Positions 6,681 through 14,587 of a stretch of 16,751 nt of DNA are shown in pieces (the first letter of the stretch is position 1; each line of letters starts with the position of its first letter). The DNA is taken from assembly GCA_003501385.1 (NCBI GenBank), contig DNPN01000075.1:1-16751 (forward strand), given 5' to 3'. The position numbers and the translations under genes are program-made. The notes beneath the pieces were generated by a model. The model was not told where the DNA came from. It saw only the letters and a program-made list of their open reading frames with translations, and did no database searches. Source of the DNA: Rhizobium sp. GTDB taxonomy: Bacteria > Pseudomonadota > Alphaproteobacteria > Rhizobiales > Rhizobiaceae.

Positions 6681-9600
6681 ATGGCGAACAAAAAGACAAG
6701 CGAATCGATTGACGATAGCGCTTTCCAGGCCCTCGAGGCAGCCCTGAGGATCGACTTCGAAGAAGAAGACGATGCGAAAGCGTTTAGCCCGCCGCCTGCA
6801 CCCACGGAGGCGGAAGTGTCCGACAGCCTGAGACAGAGCAAGTCAGTGCAACGCGCCGATGCAGCCCTTCGGGAAAAGGAACTTGCCGCCAAGCGCGCAA
6901 AGCAGACTGCCCCTGCCCGCGCACCAGCCCCCACCAACCAGCCAGCGGCTGTTGCACAAGCCAAGGTCGCCAAGCCTCAGGCTCCGCATCACGCCGATCC
7001 TGCGCCGAAATCGCCTGTTCTCGCCCCTGCCAATGATACCTCGCGCCGCAGTCCTACGGCGCTTTTGAAGTCTCTGGATGGTGGCTCTTCAGGTCGCGCC
7101 GTGCGCAATGCTGGCATCGTATCACTGATCTGGGGCATTGGTGGCGTAACGCTGACACAATTGCTTTACAGCTCGACGCTTTTAAGCGGCGGCTTGGCAG
7201 GCCTGTTCGCCAATCCGGGTGTTATCACCATTCTTGTCGGCACAGTTCTGCCGATTTTTGTGTTTTTCTCCTTCGCTATCATGATGTCGCGCGCGCAAGA
7301 CATGCGCAATGCGGCCCGCTCCATGGCCGAGGTGGCGCTGCGTCTGTCAGAGCCGGAATCGGCATCGTCTGATCGCATTCTATCGGTCGGTCAGGCCGTG
7401 CGCCGCGAAGTCTCTGCGATGAACGAGGGCATTGAGCGGACGATTGCGCGTGCGACGGAACTGGAGGCACTCGTCCACAACGAAGTGTCCGCTTTGGAGC
7501 GCAGCTATTCCGACAACGAGCAGCGCGTGCGCAACCTTGTGCAGGAACTGTCTGCCGAGCGTGACGCCATTGTCAGCCATGCAGATCGCATTCGCTCCTC
7601 CATTCTTGGCGCGCATGATCAGCTAAAAGAAGACCTGTCGCTGACAACAGAAGAAATCAGCGTGCGTTTGTCCACGTCCGGCGAAGCCTTCGCCAATTTG
7701 ATGGACACGCGCGTTACGGCCATTGTCGAGAAATCCAGCACGGCTGCCGATGCGCTTGGGTCACTGTTGTCGGCCAAAACGGATGACATGGTGCAAACGC
7801 TGGGTGCGGCTGGCATTTCTCTGTCCGCAGAGATGGACAACAATCTCCAGACACTGACAAGCAAAATGTCTGGCCATGGCGAAGAGATATTGCGCCAATT
7901 TGAAACACGCGCCTCAACACTGGATGCCAGCGCAGAAAAACTCAACAGTGCTTTGAGTGATCGTGCAAAGCAGTTGAGCGAAACACTTTCGGCCCGCACG
8001 CGCGAGATTGCCCAGGGCTTTACGCAGGGTGAAGCCGTCATTTCCGGCAGCCTCGATAGCGCGCTGGAGCGCCTGAACAAATCGCTGGATGAAAAATCCG
8101 CCACCTTTACCCACAGCCTGCAAACCAACGCAGAAGACGCACTGGTCGATATTGACCTGCGCACAGGCCTGTTTGAAGATCGCATGCAAGCCACCATCGG
8201 CCAGGTGAATGCAAGCTTTGATCAGCGCATGACCGAGTTCACTGATGCATTCGAACAGCGCACCGGCGCGCTGGATGGCAAGCTCAATGATGGCCTGTCG
8301 CGCCTCAGCTCGACGCTTGCGGGCGGTTCGGAGGCAATCAACGGCGTTCTCAACAGCTCGATTGAACGTCTTGGCAACAGTATGAATGATCAATCCCTGG
8401 CTCTGGCGATGACGCTGGGTAGCAGCCAGGACGTGATGAACGAGGCGCTGTCGAGCCACTCTCGCGAACTGGCCGAAGCGTTGGAGCGTCGTCGTCAGGA
8501 GCTGGATGAGACCATTTCCCAGGCGCATATGAAGATTGACCAGATCATGGCAGAACGCGCAAGCGCCCTGACAGAATCTCTGAACGACACCCAGAAACGC
8601 TTTGATGACACCCTCGGCAGCCGTTCCGAAGCCGTTATCAGCCAACTGACTGGCAGTCATGACCGCATTAGCGATCTGCTGCAAAATACATCGTCCGGCA
8701 TTATTGAAGCCGTCTCGCTCTCTGAGAGCCGTTTGGCGGAAACACTCGACCGCAAAGCCCAGTCCATTGTCGATGCTGCAAACGGTGTTGATACGCGCAT
8801 CGAGGCTGCTTTCACCGGCAAGGCAGAACAAATTCGTACCGCTTACGAAGATGGTCAGGCCCGTCTCGGCGCAACACTCGATAGCAAAATCGAGCATTTG
8901 ACCGACGTGGCCACAGAAGCGGATATGCGCATTGAATTTGCCTTGGGCAGCAAGGTCGATGCGATTCGCGCCGTTTATGAAGATAGCGAAGCGCGTCTGG
9001 CTGGTACCATTGATGCCAAGGTCAACCTACTTGCCGACACCGTTGACAATGCCGGCAATCGAATTGAGCAGGCGATTGGTGATAAGGCAGATAGTATTCG
9101 AGCTGCCTATGAGGAAAGCGAAGCTCGCCTCGCACGCACGCTTGATGGCAAGGTTGAACAGATTTCCGATGCCTCAACGGAAGCCGACATGCGCATCGAG
9201 CTGGCGCTTGGCAACAAGATGGACAGTATCCGCTCTATCTACGAAGACAGCGCAAAGGTGCTGACAGAGACGGTGGATAGCAAGGTCAATCAGCTCATGG
9301 AGACGGTGGTCCGGGCTGATCAGCACATTGAGCAGGCCATTGGCAACAAGGCAGATAGCATTCGTGCCGCCTATGAAGAAAGCGAAGCCCGCCTTGCTCG
9401 CACACTCAATGACAAGGTTGAGCAGATCTCCGATGCTGCGACTGAAGCCGACATGCGCATTGAACTGGCGCTCGGCAACAAGATGGATGCAATCCGCTCC
9501 ATCTATGAGGACAGCACAAAGAATCTGACTGAAACAGTTGATGCGAAGGTCAACCTCCTGGTTGAGACCGTCGGACGGGCTGATCAGCAGATTGAGCAAG

Positions 9601-12600
9601 CGATTGGCACCAAGGCAGACTCCATTCGCTCCGCCTACGAAGAAGGTGAAGCCCGCCTCGCACGCACACTCGACAGCAAGGTTGAGCAGATCACCGATGC
9701 CGCGACGGAAGCCGACATGCGCATCGAGCTGGCGCTGGGCACCAAGATGGACGCCATCCGCTCCGTTTACGAAGAAAACGAAAATCGCCTCGCTGGAACC
9801 ATTGATGCCAAACTGGGCGCATTGACCGAAACATTGGGCTCTGCCGATGCACAGATCGAGCAAGCATTTGGCTCCAAGGCCGAACAACTGCGTGCCGCCT
9901 ATGAAGAGGGTCAGGCGCGTCTCACCAAAACGCTCGACAGCAAGATCGAGCATCTCACTGATGTGGCGACTGAAGCCGACATGCGCCTTGAATTCGCTCT
10001 GGGCAGCAAGGTCGACACCATCCGCTCTGTCTACGAAGACAGCGAAGCCCGTCTGGCTGGCACCATTGATGCGAAGGTCAATCAGCTGGCAGACACGGTG
10101 GACAATGCGGGCAACCGGATTGAGCAGGCCATTGGTGCCAAGGCCGATTCCATTCGTGCCGCTTATGAGGAAAGCGAAGCCCGCCTCGCCCGCACACTGG
10201 ATAGCAAGGTCGAGCAAATCAGTGACGCCGCAACCGATGCTGACATGCGCATTGAGTTGGCGCTGGGCACGCGGATGGATGCAATCCGCTCCGTTTACGA
10301 AGAAAACGAAAATCGTCTAGCAGGCACCATTGACGCCAAGCTGGGCGCACTGAGCGAAACGCTTGGTTCAGCCGATGCCCAGATTGAGCAGGCTTTTGGT
10401 TCCAAGGCAGAACAACTGCGTGCCGCCTATGAAGAAGGCCAATCTCGCCTGACCAAAACACTGGACAGCAAGATTGAGCATCTTACAGATGTTGCAACCG
10501 AAGCCGACATGCGCATTGAATTTGCCTTGGGCAGCAAGGTGGATGCCATCCGCGCGGTTTACGAAGACAGCGAAGGCCGTCTGGCCGGCACCATTGATGC
10601 CAAGGTCAATCAACTGGTCGAAACTGTTGGCAATGCCGACAGCCGCATTGAGCAGGCGCTTGGCTCAAAGGCAGAACAGATTGTTGCTGCCTACGAGACC
10701 AATCATGATCGCCTGACGTCAACATTGAACGGCCGTATTGACCAGTTGATGGACACAGCAACCGAGGTTGATCTTCGGCTTGCCATGTCCTTCAGCGGCA
10801 AAGCCGATGAAATCCGCGCTGCCTATGAAGACAATCAGGGTCGCCTTGAGCAGACCTTGCAGACGCATAGCGGTCGCTTGTCCGAAACACTCGGCAGCTC
10901 GACGGAGCGGATGGAAACTCTGCTTGGCTCCGGCGTATCGCGCGTTGAAGACGGCCTGAGCGGCAGTGTCTCTCGTCTTGAAACTGCCTTTGAAGACAAT
11001 CACAGCCGTCTTCGCCAGACGCTGGATGAACGTGGCAATGCCATCACCACAGCGCTTCAGGATGCCAATTCCAAGCTGGACGATATTCTTTCCGAACAAG
11101 GCATGGCGATTGGCACCACCATTGCCACCAGCGCAGGCATGCTGGAAATGACGCTGGAAGAGCAGCAGAGCAATCTGCGCGCAACCATCGATGCCAGCAG
11201 CGTTGATCTACAAAATCGTCTGCGCGAAACCACAGGCACCATCGCCGCAGAATTTGGTGAGACGGCCCGCGAGATCAGCCGCACAGCGGATGATTTCTCA
11301 AACCGCGTTGGCAGCACGCTGAACGGCGTGACGGATCGGCTGGGTGAAACGGGCGCACGGATTGAATCCAGTCTCGGCACACTTGAAAGCCGTATCCACA
11401 ACAGCATTGAGAATGTGGATCAAAAAGTCACCGTTGCCGGTGAAACCGTAGCCGCGAAACTCTCCGAGAAAGTCTCGGATCTGGAGCGCGTCAGCAGCGA
11501 CGCCACGCAGCGGATTGAACAGACCTTGGGCGAATCCACCCGTCGTGTTGCCGATACGCTGGATAGCCGCACCTCTATTATTGATGAGCGCCTGTCCACC
11601 ATGGATCGCGCCCTCAACATCGGCCTGCAGAACGTCAACAACACAATTGAAGGCAAGGCCGCGGGTCTGGCGACGTCGCTGCGTGAAGCCGTGATGGGTG
11701 CCACCCGCGAAATCGACAACGAAGCGCAGAAATCCGCCGAATTGTTGAGCCGCACGGGTGAAGAATTCACCGCAGCGGTCAGCGCCAAAAATGACGAGTT
11801 TACCCGCTCGGTTCTGGAAAAATCCGACGATCTGGCCCGCCGCATCAGCGAAACCCAAAACCGTCTGGCCGGCCAGGGTGCGCAGATTGCCCAGAACTTC
11901 TCCGAAGCTGGAGATGCGATTGTGCGCAAGGTTGCCGATGCGCAGGCCACCATGGCAGCGCAGGCGGGCAATATTGCGGGCTCGCTCAGCGAAGCAGAAA
12001 AGGCGCTGGAAGCGCGTGGCGCATCGTTGCAAACAACGTTGTCCAACACCACGGCAGAGTTCTCGTCGGCGCTCGACAATGCCGACAAGGCTCTGGATGC
12101 CCGTGGCAATTCTATTCGTTCAACGCTCGATGAGCGCACACGCGAGCTGAACTCCATGCTGGCAGGTCGCTCTGCCGAACTGGCACGCCTTATTGAAGAT
12201 GGTGCCAAGCCTGCCGTTGAGCAATTCTCGCAACTGGGTCAGGAAGCCGCCGCGCGGATCACTCAGGCCGCCGAGCAAAGCGCCCTTCGTCTGCGGCAAG
12301 AAAACACCCAGCTTGCCGACGCCCTGGCCGCCCGCGCTGCCAGAGCAGCCCAGCAGATGAGCATTACGGAAGAGACACTGGCCAATACCGCAGGCCACAT
12401 GATCAACCGTTTGACGGAAACCAACGAAACCCTGCACGCCGTTGTATCTCAAGCCTCACAGTCCATGGCCGAGGCCGACCGTCAGTTCGGCGCAACCACC
12501 GATCGCCTTGCTGCCACCACCAACAAGGCTGCAGATGTGATGGCCACATCTGGTCGTCTGCTGGAAAGCAATCTGGAGCGCCTCACCAATGCTTCCGATC

Positions 12601-14048
12601 AGGCATTGTCACAGGTCACAGGTATTGTTGGCCGCTTTGGCGATCACGCCAAGGTGTTGGGTCAGGCGTCTGACCTTCTGGCCGCAGCTCAGTCGAACCT
12701 CGCCGGAACACTGGAGGAACGCCAGCAGGCCCTGCGTGATTTGTCAATTGGCATCGTCAAGCGCTCGGAAGAGATTGAAGGCACGATGCGCTCCTTGGCC
12801 GGCATGGTCAGCGGTGCATTTGATCAGGTCGAACATCGCTCTGGGCAGGTTGCAGGCAATCTGCGTCAAGGAATTGAAACCTCCTTTGCCGACATTGGCC
12901 AGATCCTCGGAGAAACCGAGCAAAAGGCGATGTCCACGGCAAGCACGATGCGCGATGCCCTTCTCTCCGCTGGCAACGAAGCCACACGCTCCATCGAACA
13001 AACGCTTGGTGTGGCCGAGAAACGCTCGACCGAACTGGCAAACCGCCTGCGCGATGGCCTGTCGTCGTCATTGAGCGATGTGGATCGCATCCTCACAGAA
13101 GCCGGCGAAAAGTCGGACGGTACCGCCAAGCACATGCGCGAAGCCGTTCGTGCGTCCGTTGAAGAAGCCCTTGGCCGTTTCTCTGGCGCGACCAACGAAA
13201 TTCGCCGCTCCGCTCAGGAAATCCGCAACGAACTGGATCTGACGCGCAACGAGCTAAAGCGCGGTGCCTTCGATCTGCCGGAAGAAGCCAAGGAAAGCGC
13301 CAGCGCCATGCGCCGCGCCGTGGCCGAGCAGATCAAGGCCCTGCAGGACATTTCCCAACTGGTGGGCCGCAGCGCCCAGCAAATGGAAATTGCCCAGCCA
13401 GCAGCCCGCCCTGTTGCCCCCAAGGCTGCGGCGCCTGCTCCTCGGCCAGCCGCCGCAGCTGCTCCGCAGCCACGTGCCACGCCGGTAGCACCACCGCGGC
13501 CAGCGCCCGCCCCGCAGCTTGGCCTGCGCGGCAGCTTGTCCGTTGATCAGGCTCCGGTTCAATCCGGCAGTGGCGAGCAATCCGGCGGCTGGATCAGTGA
13601 CTTGTTGCGCGGTGCCTCGCTTGAGGAGCAGACCAACGCATCCACATCCCGCACCCGCCCGACAACGGACGCGACACGCAGCAACGATGGTCGTAACCCG
13701 CGCCACATGGTGGAATCGCTCAACTCGCTGTCCGTGGACATTGCCCGTGCCATCGATCATGACGCCTCAGTGGACCTGTGGCGGCGCTACCAGCGCGGCG
13801 AGCGCGATGTGTTCACCCGCCGTCTCTACACGCTGAAGGGTCAGCAGACCTTTGACGAAATCCAGCGCAAATACGACCGCGAACCGGAATTCCGCACCGC
13901 CGTGGATCGCTATATCGCTGATTTCGAAAAGCTGTTGTCGGACGTTGCCAAGACAGATCGTGACAAGTCGATCACCCAATCCTACCTCACCTCGGACACC
14001 GGTAAGGTCTATACCATGCTGGCCCATGCGGCAGGCCGGTTTAGCTGA
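6681..14048 (+). CDS. GROWTH POLE RING (GPR)-like giant coiled-coil membrane protein
   Basis: The product has 2455 residues. Residues 1-140 are cytoplasmic: an acidic N-terminus (ALEAALRIDFEEEDD) and a Pro/Ala-rich stretch (about 78-120). Two membrane segments lie at about 143-163 and 181-201. From about 230 to 2230 the protein is almost entirely helix with 11-residue periodicity, for example RIEFALGSKVD / AIRAVYEDSEA / RLAGTIDAKVN. Residues 706-1409 are 16 exact 44-residue units. A Pro/Ala linker (about 2235-2285) leads to a conserved-looking C-terminal domain (about 2343-2455, with SVDIARAIDHD, YQRGERDVFTRRLYTL and SYLTSDTGKVYTML). In Agrobacterium, GPR forms a ring at the growing pole and is needed for polar growth and rod shape. 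I recall that protein as about 2100 residues, so this one would be longer. Databases often label these kinesin-like or apolipoprotein-like. Family call by architecture; function inferred. Confidence 0.85.
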   Translation: MANKKTSESIDDSAFQALEAALRIDFEEEDDAKAFSPPPAPTEAEVSDSLRQSKSVQRADAALREKELAAKRAKQTAPARAPAPTNQPAAVAQAKVAKPQAPHHADPAPKSPVLAPANDTSRRSPTALLKSLDGGSSGRAVRNAGIVSLIWGIGGVTLTQLLYSSTLLSGGLAGLFANPGVITILVGTVLPIFVFFSFAIMMSRAQDMRNAARSMAEVALRLSEPESASSDRILSVGQAVRREVSAMNEGIERTIARATELEALVHNEVSALERSYSDNEQRVRNLVQELSAERDAIVSHADRIRSSILGAHDQLKEDLSLTTEEISVRLSTSGEAFANLMDTRVTAIVEKSSTAADALGSLLSAKTDDMVQTLGAAGISLSAEMDNNLQTLTSKMSGHGEEILRQFETRASTLDASAEKLNSALSDRAKQLSETLSARTREIAQGFTQGEAVISGSLDSALERLNKSLDEKSATFTHSLQTNAEDALVDIDLRTGLFEDRMQATIGQVNASFDQRMTEFTDAFEQRTGALDGKLNDGLSRLSSTLAGGSEAINGVLNSSIERLGNSMNDQSLALAMTLGSSQDVMNEALSSHSRELAEALERRRQELDETISQAHMKIDQIMAERASALTESLNDTQKRFDDTLGSRSEAVISQLTGSHDRISDLLQNTSSGIIEAVSLSESRLAETLDRKAQSIVDAANGVDTRIEAAFTGKAEQIRTAYEDGQARLGATLDSKIEHLTDVATEADMRIEFALGSKVDAIRAVYEDSEARLAGTIDAKVNLLADTVDNAGNRIEQAIGDKADSIRAAYEESEARLARTLDGKVEQISDASTEADMRIELALGNKMDSIRSIYEDSAKVLTETVDSKVNQLMETVVRADQHIEQAIGNKADSIRAAYEESEARLARTLNDKVEQISDAATEADMRIELALGNKMDAIRSIYEDSTKNLTETVDAKVNLLVETVGRADQQIEQAIGTKADSIRSAYEEGEARLARTLDSKVEQITDAATEADMRIELALGTKMDAIRSVYEENENRLAGTIDAKLGALTETLGSADAQIEQAFGSKAEQLRAAYEEGQARLTKTLDSKIEHLTDVATEADMRLEFALGSKVDTIRSVYEDSEARLAGTIDAKVNQLADTVDNAGNRIEQAIGAKADSIRAAYEESEARLARTLDSKVEQISDAATDADMRIELALGTRMDAIRSVYEENENRLAGTIDAKLGALSETLGSADAQIEQAFGSKAEQLRAAYEEGQSRLTKTLDSKIEHLTDVATEADMRIEFALGSKVDAIRAVYEDSEGRLAGTIDAKVNQLVETVGNADSRIEQALGSKAEQIVAAYETNHDRLTSTLNGRIDQLMDTATEVDLRLAMSFSGKADEIRAAYEDNQGRLEQTLQTHSGRLSETLGSSTERMETLLGSGVSRVEDGLSGSVSRLETAFEDNHSRLRQTLDERGNAITTALQDANSKLDDILSEQGMAIGTTIATSAGMLEMTLEEQQSNLRATIDASSVDLQNRLRETTGTIAAEFGETAREISRTADDFSNRVGSTLNGVTDRLGETGARIESSLGTLESRIHNSIENVDQKVTVAGETVAAKLSEKVSDLERVSSDATQRIEQTLGESTRRVADTLDSRTSIIDERLSTMDRALNIGLQNVNNTIEGKAAGLATSLREAVMGATREIDNEAQKSAELLSRTGEEFTAAVSAKNDEFTRSVLEKSDDLARRISETQNRLAGQGAQIAQNFSEAGDAIVRKVADAQATMAAQAGNIAGSLSEAEKALEARGASLQTTLSNTTAEFSSALDNADKALDARGNSIRSTLDERTRELNSMLAGRSAELARLIEDGAKPAVEQFSQLGQEAAARITQAAEQSALRLRQENTQLADALAARAARAAQQMSITEETLANTAGHMINRLTETNETLHAVVSQASQSMAEADRQFGATTDRLAATTNKAADVMATSGRLLESNLERLTNASDQALSQVTGIVGRFGDHAKVLGQASDLLAAAQSNLAGTLEERQQALRDLSIGIVKRSEEIEGTMRSLAGMVSGAFDQVEHRSGQVAGNLRQGIETSFADIGQILGETEQKAMSTASTMRDALLSAGNEATRSIEQTLGVAEKRSTELANRLRDGLSSSLSDVDRILTEAGEKSDGTAKHMREAVRASVEEALGRFSGATNEIRRSAQEIRNELDLTRNELKRGAFDLPEEAKESASAMRRAVAEQIKALQDISQLVGRSAQQMEIAQPAARPVAPKAAAPAPRPAAAAAPQPRATPVAPPRPAPAPQLGLRGSLSVDQAPVQSGSGEQSGGWISDLLRGASLEEQTNASTSRTRPTTDATRSNDGRNPRHMVESLNSLSVDIARAIDHDASVDLWRRYQRGERDVFTRRLYTLKGQQTFDEIQRKYDREPEFRTAVDRYIADFEKLLSDVAKTDRDKSITQSYLTSDTGKVYTMLAHAAGRFS
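8796..10907 (+). repeat. Sixteen tandem 132-bp coding repeats (44 residues, four hendecads each)
   Basis: Units start every 132 bases at 8796, 8928, 9060 and so on to 10776, without one inserted or deleted codon. Each begins with an R/Q/H-I/L-E-x-A-hydrophobic-G-x-K pattern (last unit RLAMSFSGK) and contains four 11-mers. Longer-range copies are visible: the 528-bp block from 9720 is repeated from 10248, and the block from 8796 resembles that from 9852, an offset of 1056 bases or eight units. Copies differ mostly at synonymous codon positions. Confidence 0.95.
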
Positions 14049-14102
14049 AGTAAGACGTTCTGAGTGTGGAATATCCAGTTTCCGGATGGATGCATTGAAT
14101 AG

Positions 14103-14142
14103 AAACGCCCGCTTGCAGATCATGTGCAAGCGGGCGTTTTTT
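14103..14142 (+). terminator. Strong terminator, probably bidirectional
   Basis: A perfect 15-bp stem (14103-14117 with 14125-14139) and a 7-base loop are followed by six T from 14137. It ends the GPR-like transcript. On the minus strand the stem is followed by TTTCTATT after the glyoxalase-related gene stop at 14156, so it may serve both convergent genes. Confidence 0.93.
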
Positions 14143-14155
14143 CTCATCCTGGCGG

Positions 14156-14587
14156 TTATTTTTTCATGACCCTCAATTGAGGTTGACCGTCTGATGTTTT
14201 TTCGCGCGATGTGCCATAAGGCCCGACCACGCCTCTGATCCTTTTGCGAAAGTTGGAGAAGCTATCAAACGTCACCACATCCATCGCTTCATCCAGCTCC
14301 AAGGCAAGGCGAAACCATCCTTCTGTCTGTCTTTCGACGGCCATTATTTCTGCGGTAAAGCTGTGTCCGAGATAATGACCGCGCACCCGATCTCCGACAT
14401 TCCAGACGACATCAGGACGATTGCCCATCATCGCAAAAAACGTGTTCCAATCATGATAACCGTATTGCTGCGCAAGGAGTTCAAGTGATTTGCTATGTGC
14501 AATGGTGACCCCATCCTCGCCGAGCTTTGCCCGCAGTATTTTCGCCTGGGCCTTGGCTTCAGCGATCGTCGGGAGAGACTGGGACAT
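14156..14587 (-). CDS. Glyoxalase-related small protein
   Basis: The product has 143 residues. Residues 1-52 form a helical module (LPTIAEAKAQAKILRAKL, then HSKSLELLAQQYGYHDWNTFFAMMG) seen in proteins annotated as glyoxalase superfamily or glyoxalase-related. The second half, about 62-140, is beta-rich (VGDRVRGHYLGHSFTAEIMAVE, then DVVTFDSFSNFRKRI). I see no obvious vicinal-oxygen-chelate metal site, so an enzymatic activity is not supported. The ATG at 14585-14587 is chosen because AGGAGG lies six bases upstream; a GTG one codon earlier would be only three bases from it. The start shares its A with the MATE stop (TGATG), so the gene is coupled to the transporter. Confidence 0.8.
   Translation of the reverse strand: MSQSLPTIAEAKAQAKILRAKLGEDGVTIAHSKSLELLAQQYGYHDWNTFFAMMGNRPDVVWNVGDRVRGHYLGHSFTAEIMAVERQTEGWFRLALELDEAMDVVTFDSFSNFRKRIRGVVGPYGTSREKTSDGQPQLRVMKK

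Noticed and set aside
7914..8897. Long antisense open frame (327 codons) opposite the GPR-like gene
   Set aside because: It mirrors the biased codon pattern of the coiled-coil gene. The product is a Gly/Phe/Cys-rich sequence with the same repeat phase and no independent motif.
9174..10217. Antisense open frame of 347 codons across the tandem repeats
   Set aside because: The frame stays open because the repeat unit is a multiple of three and lacks stops on that strand; the product is only the reverse reading of the 132-bp unit.
8796..10907. CRISPR-like or satellite interpretation of the regular 132-bp repeats
   Set aside because: The period is in frame, copies vary at synonymous positions, there are no unique spacers, and the whole lies inside one continuous coding frame.
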